Below are positions 35,589 to 46,370 of a stretch of DNA of 64,000 nt, piece after piece (the first letter of the stretch is position 1; each line of letters opens with the position of its first letter). The translations under genes were made by a program, and so were the position numbers. The DNA comes from Gelatoporia subvermispora B (lineage: Eukaryota; Basidiomycota; Agaricomycetes; Polyporales; Gelatoporiaceae), in contig KB445793.1 in the NCBI GenBank assembly GCA_000320605.2, positions 384,556 through 448,555 on the forward strand. Direction: 5' to 3'. Below the pieces are notes generated by a model that was given only the letters and a program-made list of their open reading frames with translations, was not told the DNA's origin and did no database searches.

Positions 35589-37230
35589 TCCAGGCGTCGC
35601 GGGCGCGTGTGGTGGATGTCTCGACTTCTGTAATGGTGTCATACCTATCACCAGTGATATCTATGATTGTTCTAGTCTATGCGAAATGTTTATCGCTGGA
35701 TATGAATCTGAGTGCCAGAAATTCGCCATGTCGTATTGTCGAATAATTGCCCAACGAGATTGAGCACGAAGCCGACCCAAATGAACATATGTCCTTTTGT
35801 GTCCTACTCGAGGGCACCCTGCTGCATCGATGGGTATTGAGGATGCGTGCGAAATTCTCAACAAAATGGACAAAGTGATATGAGACTTTGAGCGTATCCC
35901 CGCGTTTCCACTGTATCGAGTGTGTTGGACAAATACTCGGCCTCCTCACAGTACTTTCGATGTACTGGCACTTGGTCCAGTGACTTGATTCGCCAAATTC
36001 TCGACGGTGCGGTTTACATCCAACAAGCTTTGAAATGTTCAGGGGAGCGCTGTGCTCCTCAGACTCACGAAATAACAACTGATTCCCCTTCACAGGTCCC
36101 ACTTACGAGCGCCTAAAGCACCTCAAGTGACGCCTTTTTGACGCGTGAGGAGGCAGTGAGGAACCTTTTAGGCTGGGCCAAAGGCAACGCGATATTCTCC
36201 CAGTGTCAGAGGCAGCTTATAAGTAATCGTTCACCTCGGTATAACGCGATGATGGCTGACGTCATCGCACGGCAGTGTGCTCGTCAGCCACCGCGAACAA
36301 ATATTTGAGCCGTAGCGGGCCATGCTGATACTATTTGAACCTCGGGTTTGGTCAAACCGATATGGTCTTACACGGTCTTCTGAACGAAACATATCAACAG
36401 TCATTGCACCTCAACTCAAATGCGTGGCTGTCACGTTGTCGAAGTTGATCATCATGTTGTCGTGCTCAGGCTCTTCTTCCACTTCCAAGTATGTACGCTT
36501 TGGACCAGTTCAAAAATTCCGGCCCCCAGTCACCGGTACCAGGCTTCTACCCAATCACCCTGATAGTGTCTGCCCTTCGCGCTTTTTATTGCAATACCTC
36601 AATAAGCATATATTGCTACAGTGAATCACCACTGCTCGAATAGTGCCGTTTCTTCTCACCGAGGATCGCTCTTCATGGTGTGTGTTCTGCTTCCAGATTA
36701 TCTCTGATAAATTGACATATAGCTGCAGAGATCTGAGCGCCTGATTTGCGAGGCCTCTGTGAAATCAATCACATCGTTCCACCACGATGTCCGATCGCCT
36801 GCAACTTCGAATATTTTGTGTGCCGTCTATTTGTACATGTGGGCGTTTCCATGCACGGATTACGCACTTATGCGGCGTCTTACGGCGTGTGCAGTATCGC
36901 GGTTCCGTCAGGTGCTTTCACGACCTGAGATTTCCATCAAGCCGAACCTGTACTCTCGGCACCAGTAGACAATTGTACGGCGATCGCATCTGCATGAGCT
37001 CTCGAGGGTTCCGAAGACAGCAGAAGACGCATATATCACCCCGTGTGTATCTCATCTGTCGCCGTGGTCTTCGTACCCTGGAAAATGGCCCACTTGTCAT
37101 ATGCACGAGGCGTTCCTTGTTCTTGTTACCTAGTTGTGATTCCTCAAATATCGCTCGTTGTTGCCTTGAATACTTCTCCAAGCATCCCCAGTGTGCCATC
37201 CGCTGACCGCGTGTTCTCCGTCTTCCAAAC
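35589..37230 (+). other. Noncoding block of the right arm
   Basis: This is 1.6 kb between the AA9 stop and the amidoligase-like gene, matching the left-arm block except for about 0.8 kb missing near 36425. It holds TGACGTCA near 36257, a hairpin-like GCTGACG/CGTCAGC pair at 36255-36289, and the shared motif at 36284-36307. The open frame 36787-37206 also stays open in the left arm. Confidence 0.5.
36284..36307 (+). repeat. Dispersed 24 bp motif, copy in the right arm
   Basis: TCAGCCACCGCGAACAAATA followed by TTTG. The copy at 61003-61026 has one mismatch; a more diverged inverted copy is at 22309-22331 in the left arm. Confidence 0.65.
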
Positions 37231-38281
37231 ATGGGCAGAGATAAGGATCGCAAGAATGCCATGCCCCATATTCCCCTCACACTTGGTATCGAGCTGGAGA
37301 CAGTTGTAGAAGGACGATCGCCTGAGATCCTCTATCTCATTAAACAAGCGCTGGACGCAAAGCAGTTCCCGGCAAGCGTGTCACTGGATCCCAGATTCAC
37401 GGTTATTGTGAGCCTATACAGGCCTCAGTTCTGTACACTGAGTCTGACATTATAGGATACAAAAAGTTGGGTGATAAAGCAAGACGATTCGATTGAACCG
37501 GATCTTGGTCTCCCACCTGGTATCAACAGGGCGGGTGTGGAACTAGTGTCACCAATCCTCAACGATGTACTCTTTGGATCTACCTCGGCTACTTGGAGGG
37601 CATTGTTGGAAGAGGTTTTGACAGCGATCTATGAAAGGGGCATCCGATACACGACAAACGAATCTACTGGTCTCCATCTCCACGTCGCACTTGCTATCAG
37701 AATACAGGATCGCCTTTGGCCCCTTGACGTACTCAAAAAAATCGCAACTATAGTAGTACTGTACGAGGGTGGGTTAGCCATGCGATCTACTTCCCAAGTC
37801 TGACGCCGATATGCATATAGTACAGATCGACATGTTCCACCCTCCTTCGCGCGGCGGAGGAAGTGGCAATAGCACGAACTTATACGCTGCCAGTATTCGC
37901 CGCAACGCAAATTTCGATGGATACTACCGAGATAAGGGAGAAGATGAGGCCGATACAGCCTCGGTTTCCCCAATTTGGCGGACACAGACGCAAAATGAAC
38001 TTCAGTCGCTCATGAATCCGATTAGCAACGAAACAAGAGGACGAAACCGACGTTACTACAAGGTCAACTTTATGGCTATTGACACACACGGGACGCTGGA
38101 ATTTCGTCAGCATGAGGGGACGGTTGCTCACCGGGTGATATGCGCCTGGGCCGACTTCGTGCTGGCTCTTGTACGGTATGGCTTTGCCGCGAAGGAGAGC
38201 GAAGTAAGGCATCTGCCTCGGGAGAAGAAGCCACTACAAGACATCGTCGGAGACAAGGTCTTTCGTCGTATGAAGGAGTGA
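37231..38281 (+). CDS. Amidoligase-like protein (right-arm copy)
   Basis: Exons are about 37231-37401 (or -37407), 37456-37768 and 37821-38281. Family blocks are IPLTLGIELETVVEGR, RAGVELVSPILNDVLF, HLHVALAIR, KKIATIVVLYEG, RRYYKVNF and GTLEFRQHEGTV. The first donor may be GTTATT after FT or GTGAGC six bases later; both keep frame. The TGA at 38279-38281 overlaps a GTGAGA at the position of a phase-2 intron in the paralogues, and an acceptor at 38377 would give an alternative end with TGA at 38403-38405. Its relation to the left copy is a diverged duplicate with both frames open. An F-box gene follows 511 bp downstream, same strand. Substrate unknown. Confidence 0.8.
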
Positions 38282-38792
38282 GAGCCTACTACATGCAACA
38301 TTTTTGTGCCATGCTGACTAACCGAAAACTTGTCGTTCAATCGCACTTGCGGCCGCCAATGTTACGTGAACGCGCAGGACGCAACCCACAGAGCAAGCTG
38401 TTTGATATATAGGTCTTTTTTGACTTCACAAGAATTCCATTGAATCCTCGATGTTGTATGATTGCGAGCTTGAGGTTGCGCCGTATATCCTTTGTACCAA
38501 TATATCAGTGAGATTTGTTTCAAGTGTGCGGTCGGAAATCAGCTCTCAAATCAGCGCTTCTTCCTATTCTATTTGATTGAGCGCCATAGGCGCCTTTTAG
38601 CAACGCCGAGTACTGGTGTCATGTGAGTGAGCGTCAGCCTGTAGGCTTTGAGGTTGTCCACCAACGCCGATGACACTGTTCCTCATTTTGGTTTGTCACT
38701 CGTAAGTGGGGCCCTTTAATACCTGGCGTAAGTCTGTCGCTCGGCGACTACCAAACTGTTCCAGGGCTGACCTGGTGGATCAGTTCGAATAC
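38282..38792 (+). other. Spacer between amidoligase-like and F-box genes, right arm
   Basis: This holds the possible last exon of the amidoligase-like gene (38378-38405) and the F-box promoter. A possible 5' UTR intron runs from the GTAAGT at 38728 to the CAG at 38763. Confidence 0.45.
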
Positions 38793-40118
38793 ATGCCCAC
38801 GCCTTCCCTTCACGCAAACTGGCATGAGGCAGTGCGTCCTAGATTTGGCGAGCCGTTGCGAATCTACCTGTCACCCCTGCAATGGATCTTAGAAACCTGG
38901 AGAAGCTGGTCTACATGGGCATGGTCGACTCGCTTTAGGTCAAGGATTCACCGTATAGGTCTATTCAATACACCGCGAGGGCCTCGCGCCTGTTCACGAG
39001 AGACAAAGGGCCCGTGTTGGAATTTCGACGTACTGGAGCATATCTTCTACCTGATACCGAAAGAGCACCTCCCATCGGTTGCTCTGGTATGTCGGGAGTG
39101 GGCACTGGCCGCTCAAAGGCCTTTGTATACCTCTCTACATGTTGATACGGAACGTAAACGCGCCCGACGTCTCGTACGAACCATCCGCACCTCTCCACAC
39201 CTTCGGCCACTTATCCAGGCTATTTCCTTGACACTAATCTGTGGCGAGGTGAAACCTTCGACACTCAGTTGGCTTCGATTGATACCAAATGGCAGCGTCC
39301 ACAGCCTTCATGCCATAAGCTGTGCCGTCGACGTGGATTTTGCTACGCCTATTCTAGCCATGCCGTTCGTACACTCATTGCGGCATATCCGATGTCGAGG
39401 GAAGTTCATCCTAACGGAAGGACACATGTTGAGCTGCTTGCAGCTCCCCCTGTTGGAAACGCTATCGCTCGCAATCCCAGAGAACCTTCAAATTACTGCC
39501 CCAATGACCGTGGCATCCCTAAGGCTAAGGCGAATCAGCATCTGGTCTCCTGATATTCCCCTTCTGATCAATCCCCTTCTCCGTGTGGTTGGATCGCACC
39601 TGGAACGGCTGGACATCGACATTGGCGTCGATCCACCCTCGGTAGACAGGATCTCACAGCTCCTCACCACCATGGTGCAGAGTCTGAGCCAACTTCGGCA
39701 GCTCAGCCTTCAATCGGAGTACTGTCCAGAGGCACCGTTTGCGGACCATATCCCTCAACTAATCCCGTCTCTGGAATACCTGCATCTAGGATACGGGATG
39801 TTCAGTTCGGCATTATGGTCCCACCTTACGAGGCGGCTACGCGTTTTACGGTTGGAGCACGCTTCTGACGTCGACTTTCCCTTCGATGGGATGGAGAACA
39901 TGTTCGAACGAACAGGACGGGGAGAGATTGGTCTGCAGTCGTTATCCATCTTCGCGAGAGGACTCAGGTGTGATCCGACACCATTCGTTAAGATTGGAGA
40001 CGCCTATCAGGCTTGTCATGTTGACTTCACAGTTGTGATATACGACCCACGCGTATCACAGTGGAAGGATGGTGAATTTAGCTGCAGTAAGAATGGGACG
40101 ATCCGTAGTGAATCATAA
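38793..40118 (+). CDS. F-box protein with leucine-rich C-terminal region (right-arm copy)
   Basis: This is an intronless frame of 441 residues from the first in-frame ATG (38793); the frame is open further upstream without an ATG. The F-box is CWNFDVLEHIFYLIPKEHL followed by VALVCREWALAAQRPLYTSL. The C-terminal part carries the same Leu-rich repeats as the left copy (LSQLRQLSLQSEYCPEAPF, LEYLHLGYGMFSSALWSHL). A conserved 65-residue N-terminal extension contains LRIYLSPLQWILETW, an amphipathic Trp-rich helix. The C-terminus ends NGTIRSES. It is likely an SCF adaptor; target unknown. The 3' half of the same subfamily recurs as a relic at 45228-45845. Confidence 0.85.
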   Translation: MPTPSLHANWHEAVRPRFGEPLRIYLSPLQWILETWRSWSTWAWSTRFRSRIHRIGLFNTPRGPRACSRETKGPCWNFDVLEHIFYLIPKEHLPSVALVCREWALAAQRPLYTSLHVDTERKRARRLVRTIRTSPHLRPLIQAISLTLICGEVKPSTLSWLRLIPNGSVHSLHAISCAVDVDFATPILAMPFVHSLRHIRCRGKFILTEGHMLSCLQLPLLETLSLAIPENLQITAPMTVASLRLRRISIWSPDIPLLINPLLRVVGSHLERLDIDIGVDPPSVDRISQLLTTMVQSLSQLRQLSLQSEYCPEAPFADHIPQLIPSLEYLHLGYGMFSSALWSHLTRRLRVLRLEHASDVDFPFDGMENMFERTGRGEIGLQSLSIFARGLRCDPTPFVKIGDAYQACHVDFTVVIYDPRVSQWKDGEFSCSKNGTIRSES

Positions 40119-40338
40119 ATGCTCTGTCCGCTTAGTATTCACTACCCCCTCCATGAATGGTTAAGATATCTCTGCGTGTTCTCCGTACTACGTAGTACTA
40201 GATACATCCTTTCTTCCTCAGTTCTCGAATTACTTTGGTAGATAATCTTCAGGTGAGGCTGCTCATGAGCAACTAGCTGAGCTCCGTTTGCGGTGACCAA
40301 AGGCCTTATATTCGGTAACGCCGCAGCTTCTAGGGCGC

Positions 40339-41080
40339 ATGTCGCTGAGATTTCTCGCCTTCATCTGCTGCGCGATCTCTGTCCGATGCTACCATCGACC
40401 TTCTGCATTTCCGAATAATTGCTTGGCTGGCTCTCTCACCAGTACCATTGTACAAATATGTGCGCCCGAGGTGCCCTGCATCTGTCGGTCATCCATCGGC
40501 CGCATCAACACACATCTACCATAAAGACATGTTGCTTTATGTTCGAGACTGCATGCTTGGCCTCGATCGCACGTTGATAACTCTGTCAGTGCCAACGATA
40601 GCGTATCTGCCTCGTGTTATAGGCGCTGTAATAGGGTCCCATGATCGTCTTCTGATCTTCGGATGTGATCCAGGGAGCGCCCCGTGTAAAACGATTCCAT
40701 TCTAGTGCCACCAGGAGCCGATCTCCCTGATGTACGACACCACGTGTATTGGTAGCTGGTCACTATTCAGAGATATTACTGTAACAATTGTAGCCCTCTT
40801 GGGATGGAGGAGGATGATGGTGATGATGATCGACGACACGTCCTGTGTTATCACAGGGTTTACCGTTCTGCTTCTGTACCACTCTCGATGGCCCGCGCAA
40901 ACACTTGCCTCGGTTTCAACGCCGCCTCCAAAAAGCCGTCCTGTGATCCTCGGGCGCGCATCTGCTATTGTGGGCGGTGTCGATGTTTGGGTGTTATTTA
41001 TGCATGTAGGCGTCGAGGAAATTCGAGATGCATCCACGGACCTGATTTCGTCTGATAGCATGGAAATGATATGTGACTGA
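40339..41080 (+). other. Doubtful region: possible decayed secreted/membrane gene
   Basis: The frame at 40339-40524 begins like a signal peptide (MSLRFLAFICCAISVRC) and continues with a Cys pattern (NNCLAGSLTSTIVQICA, then PCICRSS) faintly like a CFEM start. About 200 bp later the frame 40730-41080 has two hydrophobic stretches (DITVTIVALLG, VITGFTVLLLY). No spliced product could be built and no domain is certain. It may be chance. Confidence 0.15.
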
Positions 41081-42073
41081 ATGGTGCTATAAAGCCTCCG
41101 TGTCCTTTTAAACCTTATACAGAGGCGGTAGGCCCAAAATCACACCTCTGCACGGTGCTTCTAAAATACAGGTGCTGAAATGTGCCGTTACTTCGGGGCA
41201 GCTGCCAGGTCATGTCGGAATAATAGGGAAATTGTCACGATGACCTGAACAATCAAATTGAGCACGACCTCCTATTCTCATAAACCAAACGCCTGATTGG
41301 TGCAATAGTAGATCTGCAGCGTGTCAGAGGAGCTGTATTCTTCTGATAGATCAAGCTACCATGCCGGTCAGAGCTGATTCGCATTAATATCATCTGATAC
41401 ATCTTATTGGATCTTCTTCGGCATATATAATCCCAGACTGGCTGCCGTAATTCGCGAATATGCCACTACAACCAGAATGGGATTATGTACAGCCACATAA
41501 GTTTCGCAGAAGCTGGCCGTTTATCCACGACATCTGACAACCCTGAATTCACTTTTTGCGTCATGCATATGAACTCATAACCATTGTGAGCGTTGTCGGT
41601 CTGAGCCAAGATTGTGCGTGATGCATACGGAATTGATGTCACGTTTGGTATCCGTGATCACGTATTTTAGCATCCAATAACCTCCGCATCTAGATTATGT
41701 CTGTGCGTGTGGGTGTCAATATGTCTATGAGGCCGCAGTGATTGATTTGGCCGATAAGCTGATGTTCAGCACGATTGATGATCTTTCAGGACCCTGCTTT
41801 CTTCGGAACCTAATACGAGTGGGACATTCGCACACCCTCTTCGCTCTGGCGTGTATGCATGCGGTTTCCATACGATATCTGTCTTGAGACATGACCAAGC
41901 GCTGCTTGCCCTCCGGACGGTTGGTCCTGAACAACGTAGTCATGTGGACACGCATGAGAATAGCACGCCTCTGGTAGTTTGTGATTGTGCATTTCCATGC
42001 AAAAGACGGTCCTGTATAGAATCCACTGACGTCGGCTTTGTTCTTTCCCCTGAGTCGCTCAATCGCTACAGAT
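40525..42073. other. Intergenic between right repeat arm and next amidoligase-like gene
   Basis: Apart from the doubtful frame noted at 40339-41080, nothing was recognised. An AT-rich TATATAA-like site lies near 41424. Confidence 0.35.
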
Positions 42074-43234
42074 ATGGTCGGATCTCGCAATCTTTTTACT
42101 CTAGGTATTGAACTCGAATTTGCGATGCAAGGGAATGAAGCTGTCTACGAAGAGATTGTCGCATGGCTCAACTCTCAGAATATCCCTGTCACTACTGTGC
42201 TCAATCCGGAGACCGAAGTAGGTGGTATTAATCGATACATACTATGTCGTTGAATACCCAGCTGCCGAAGATATACGACAAATGGGTCATCAAAAAAGAC
42301 GAATCTATCACCGCAGCACAAGATAACAGGATCCCGCAGCCAAGGATAGGCGTCGAGTTGGTCTCTCCGATCTTGGTTGATGTCGCAGATCAACCTCCCA
42401 CCAGAAAAGAATGGAAGGAATTCATTGAAAGGGTTTTGACTGTCCTGCTGGAGCGGTACACGCTCTATGTCAACAGATCGACCGGATTTCATGTGCATAT
42501 CGGCGTTGGTGCGAAGGAGCTCAAACTCGGAGGGCGCTTCACGCTCTCAGACCTGAAGAAGATCGCAACCGTCGTGTACATCTTCGAATGTACGTGTCAC
42601 ACACTGAATCATGCCGTTGTCTGCCACACTCATCCAATCCACCAGACATCATCGATAAGCTGCATGCACAACATCGCTCCGGTGTCAGCAATCCTGGAAC
42701 AAATTATATCAAGAGCATCCGTGAGAATGGAAACTTCTTCCAGTTCCCCGACACGAGTGCTATCGCCAAGATTTGGTCACAGAGCACATTTGAGGCTTTG
42801 ATGGCCTTGATGAATCCTCCACATACCGGCGTGCCAGATGGCGAGCGACGCAGGCGCTATTACAAGGTCAATTTCATGAGCCACTGGAGCAAGGGCACAG
42901 TCGAATTTCGTCAACACGAGGGCACAGTACAACACGACGTGATATGTGCATGGGTACAGTTTGTCCTGTCGCTCGTGCGGAACACCATCAATATGACAGA
43001 AACCAAAGTCAAACAATTGCAACCTACTGAGGATGACTTGGAGTCTCTCGTAGGAAGAGTCGAGTTTCAAGCTATGCAGAGGTGCGTGCTTGCACCGTTG
43101 TTTGTCCATAAAAATCGAATGTCTAAGTGTAATACCCTCATCTCGCTGCCTCTCGCACGGCGCGTGGCGTCTGCCAACAATCCCTGGGTTCTAGGAAGAA
43201 GGAGGGCAAGAGGGAGAGCAAGAAGAAGCGATGA
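42074..43234 (+). CDS. Amidoligase-like protein with basic tail
   Basis: Four exons (42074-42217, 42271-42589, 42646-43081, 43195-43234) join in phase to 312 residues. Family blocks in order are LFTLGIELEFAMQG, RIGVELVSPILVDV, HVHIGVGAKELKL, DLKKIATVVYIFE, IIDKLHAQHRSG, RRYYKVNF and GTVEFRQHEGTV. The fourth exon encodes an almost pure Lys/Arg/Glu tail (KKEGKRESKKKR), which parallels the basic tail of the gene at 10934 and may direct the protein to the nucleus or to nucleic acid. The intron positions are shared by all four paralogues. An F-box gene follows at 537 bp on the same strand. Predicted ligase; substrate unknown. Confidence 0.85.
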
Positions 43235-43771
43235 GCATTTCAGGGACACTTGACTTGGTCTATTGCCGTGATCGTTCCCACCTGCGTGATACTTATACTT
43301 CCCGGTGCACTTCCTTAATGTTTGGCCCCGGTACTCATTAGTAACTGCAGTCGACGTCTTTGTATGGTCATAAATCCACTTTATGCAGATGGATTTGGCG
43401 TAACTACGAGTTACAATGTAATCGATGCATTCTCCACTGATTATACCGGCCATACTTAACCGCAATCATTGAGGTCCGAGAAGCACATCGATTGCGCGGC
43501 CGCCGACCATGGTAAAACCTGGAAGAGAAACTTACCGCTTTTAGACGGCACCCGTGGTATGGCACACGCTGAAGGCGCCTGAGCGCTCGAGTGCCTCAGA
43601 CCTACCCTTGCACGCTCGAGCACACGGTGTACCGCCGGAGCCGACCTGGATAGCTGCAGCCTCCGACATCCTCTGCTTTCTAGAGAGCCCTTTCGTCCGC
43701 GGCAAAGAAAGATGGTGGGTGAAGCCTTTTACGTCTCGACGGTAAGCTGATACGCGACCCGCCGAGAGCAG
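43235..43771 (+). other. Spacer with possible first exon of the next F-box gene
   Basis: An open stretch to 43714 ending KERWW, followed by a GTGAAG donor and a CAG acceptor at 43771, would join in frame to the F-box gene. No in-frame ATG was found, so the start is unresolved. A similar stretch (near 46310-46365) precedes the sister F-box gene. Confidence 0.35.
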
Positions 43772-45040
43772 AATTGGTTCAAGCCATTCGTTGTCGGAAA
43801 TCGCGAAGACTGGCTACCCCGTCCTGTGAAAGATCCGCTGTTGTTCTTAGTCTCCATCGCTGCGTTTTTTGTACGAGGATTACAGAATTGGGTGTATGGG
43901 ACGCAACATCCAGTTCTATCCGTGAGGACCGTAGGAACGGACACGCCCCGGAGACGGCCCACGCCACCCAAACTGCGATTGAACGTGGATGTCCTCCACT
44001 GTATCTTTCTCGAGCTTGCGCCGCAAGATCTATACACGGTCGCTTTGGTGTCTCGCCAATGGGCTCGGGTGGCCCAATCACCGCTTTATTCCTCCATTTC
44101 CCTCATCACCTATCACGACAACGCCCCGCTTCTTGCCCGTACGATGACAACTTGCCCGCACTTACGGCCACTCGTACATTCCCTCGCAGTCACGTTTGGG
44201 ATCAACGCCGGAGATACCGCTCTATTGGAGTGGCTCCACCTGTTACCGGATAACACCATACGTATATTCAGGGTGTCACAGCTCGAGCGCAACGACGACT
44301 TCGCATCATTCATTCTGCGGTCACCATTCTTCCGCTCTGTAAGGCTATTTCATACCAGAGGGTTCTTTGTGTATACAGAGAAGCATCTGGGAAATTGTTT
44401 CTTCTTGCGTTCTGTGAAGGCACTCCATCTGTCTATTCCGGACTCCGTGAACGACTTCCAGGTACCCTCGGTGCCCCCTACACTGACGTGCCTCAGTATA
44501 ACCTTCTACAACTATCGTCCCTTCATGAGCCAACTTGTTGCTGCGATAGGACGTCAGTTAGAACACCTTGATCTCGATACGGGCAATAGCGTTCCGGAAG
44601 GACATCACATCGACGAGTTGCTCAGTGCGCTTGGGAATCATGCACACGGCCTGCGCAGTCTCACAATCCGAGGACTGGCTTTACCAGAAGAACCCTACCT
44701 GAATTCCATTGGTCGTATTGTCCCTTCGTTGGAGTACCTTCACTTGGGCATATTGACCTTTGGCCCTACACTTTTCGATCACCTCCCACCTACCCTACGC
44801 ACGTTACGACTCGAGGATGACTATCGACTGGACTTTCCCCTGGATGAACTAGAACATTTCGCTCTCAAGGCGGGACGCGGGGAAAGTCTGTGTCGATCAA
44901 TTACAGTGATCTTGGCTGGACGCAGTTTTTGCGACATCTCTGACTACACAGACCTCGCTGCAACTTGTCAACAATGTCGTGTGGACTTCCAGCTGCTGGA
45001 CTCGTCGCGTTTTGAGAAGATGTGGGACGATGGTTACTAG
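43772..45040 (+). CDS. F-box protein with leucine-rich C-terminal region
   Basis: The open exon runs from an acceptor at 43771 to the TAG at 45038-45040 (422 residues of this exon). No ATG opens it, so a 5' exon is expected. An N-terminal hydrophobic segment (DPLLFLVSIAAFFVRGLQNW) precedes the F-box (LNVDVLHCIFLELAPQDL, VALVSRQWARVAQSPLYSSI). The Leu-rich part includes LLEWLHLLPDNTIRIFRVSQ, SVKALHLSIPDSVNDF, RQLEHLDLDTGN and LEYLHLGILTFGP. The end is LDSSRFEKMWDDGY. It is the close sister of the gene at 46371, which has a transposon in its last tenth. It follows the amidoligase-like gene at 42074. Probable SCF adaptor; target unknown. Confidence 0.8.
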   Translation, partial: NWFKPFVVGNREDWLPRPVKDPLLFLVSIAAFFVRGLQNWVYGTQHPVLSVRTVGTDTPRRRPTPPKLRLNVDVLHCIFLELAPQDLYTVALVSRQWARVAQSPLYSSISLITYHDNAPLLARTMTTCPHLRPLVHSLAVTFGINAGDTALLEWLHLLPDNTIRIFRVSQLERNDDFASFILRSPFFRSVRLFHTRGFFVYTEKHLGNCFFLRSVKALHLSIPDSVNDFQVPSVPPTLTCLSITFYNYRPFMSQLVAAIGRQLEHLDLDTGNSVPEGHHIDELLSALGNHAHGLRSLTIRGLALPEEPYLNSIGRIVPSLEYLHLGILTFGPTLFDHLPPTLRTLRLEDDYRLDFPLDELEHFALKAGRGESLCRSITVILAGRSFCDISDYTDLAATCQQCRVDFQLLDSSRFEKMWDDGY

Positions 45041-45227
45041 GCGCAACATTTGTATGTGCCTCGTTTTCTGCCACCAGCTCTATGTTTCCGCGTCTCAGCT
45101 ACTCTAATGATCCCTTGAAGCGCTGTCTTTCCCGGTACGTGATAACAACGCTTAGTTGCGTCCATGGCCTCGATAATCTGACCATACATTCGTTGATACG
45201 TCTAGGATCTGAACCCTTCACCTGACA
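45041..45227. other. Short intergenic gap
   Basis: Nothing was recognised between the F-box stop and the following F-box relic. Confidence 0.3.
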
Positions 45228-45845
45228 TGGCATCTGGGAAGCCTGGCATCAAGGCTGAGACGACTCAGCATCTAGTCTCATAGTCTTCCCATTTGCATCA
45301 ATTCCCTTCTCCGTGCGGTTGGACCACACCTCGAACGACTAGAAATCGACACAGGTGTAGATTCCTCCTCGATGGGTAGGTTTCCAGAATTGTTCACCAC
45401 CATGGCTAAGAGCCTGAGCCAACTTCGGCAGCTAACACTTCGATCGCGGTACTGCCTGGAGAGACCATTCATGGACGATATCCCTCATCTCATGCCATTG
45501 CTGGAATCCCTGCATTTGGGGTACGGGATGTTCGGCTCGGCATTATGGTCCCATCTTTCGATCCACTTACGGGTTCTGCGACTGGAACACGTTTCCACCG
45601 TCGACTTTCCCTTCGACGAGATGGAGAATATGTTCAAACGAGTGGGACGAGGGGAGATCGGTCTGCAATCGTTGACCGTCTGTGCGAAAGGGCTCCACTG
45701 CGATCCGGCGCCGTTCGTTAGAATTGGGGAAGCCCATCAGGACTGTGGTGTTGATTTCACAGTTATGATCTATGACCCTAGTGTGCTACAGTGGATGGAC
45801 GGTGAATCCCATTACGAAAATGGGATGGTTCGTACTGTACCGTAG
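45228..45845 (+). pseudogene. 3' half of an F-box gene of the repeat-arm subfamily
   Basis: The sequence is homologous to the C-terminal half of the gene at 38793-40118 (SRLRRLSI, then ICINSLLRAVGPHLERLEID, SLSQLRQLTLRSRYCLERPF, LESLHLGYGMFGSALWSHL, LRVLRLEH, GRGEIGLQSL). A TAG interrupts the frame near 45276 and the F-box half is absent. The last 157 residues remain open to 45845, but without a promoter or F-box this is most likely a relic. Confidence 0.75.
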
Positions 45846-46370
45846 GAAATGTGCTTACGTATTCGCTATCAGTCAATAACATCCCTGCATGCATTCTGCG
45901 AAGTAGACTTGGCTTTACTTCCCAAGACCCCAAAATTTCTGATAGATAGTTCCGCGGTGATACTGCTCACGATTACCGCCGGATGCGCTGAGTACTGTTT
46001 GTGGTGGCGTCTATTCTCCGAGAGACGCCTCCGCATCCTCACACAAATATTTGGCTCGCAAATGTGTTGAGCGCCACTGGCCAGGTCGCAGCCTCGAAAA
46101 ATACGTCTCGAACTTGGGGCGTGCGCGGCTATATATACCTGACGTTCAAGCGGCCCCTCCTTCTCTTGAGAATTGGCCGCGGTCGCCGCGCTCGAGACCA
46201 TCAGGACATCGAAGTGCTCACTCCCAAAGCTCTCAAACCTGGATTTACACGGCGCTCCTCGAAGTCGATGTAATTAGCGGTGCGCGCGTCAGTCCTCTCC
46301 CATCAACATCCTCTGCTTCATAGGGAGCCTTCTTGTTTGTGGCAAGGAACCACGGTGAGTGTAGTCTCAT
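45846..46370 (+). promoter_or_regulatory. Intergenic; TATA-like site at 46130-46137
   Basis: This is 525 bp upstream of the interrupted F-box gene. TATATATA-type sequence lies at 46130-46137. A palindromic CAAATATTTG occurs near 46045. Confidence 0.45.

Larger units (their letters stand above)
35015..40315 (+). repeat. Right arm of the large inverted repeat
   Basis: This is collinear with the reverse complement of 17535-23680. It starts inside the AA9 gene (near the exon after the Tyr ligand) and ends near 40315, about 200 bp beyond the F-box stop. It contains the AA9 3' half, a noncoding block, an amidoligase-like gene and an F-box gene. Because the AA9 gene is whole here, this arm is the better candidate for the original locus. 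About 11.3 kb separate the inner edges. Confidence 0.85.

Noticed and set aside
43554..43745. 63-residue frame as a separate gene
   Set aside because: It starts only with GTG and is better explained as a possible first exon or leader of the following F-box gene.
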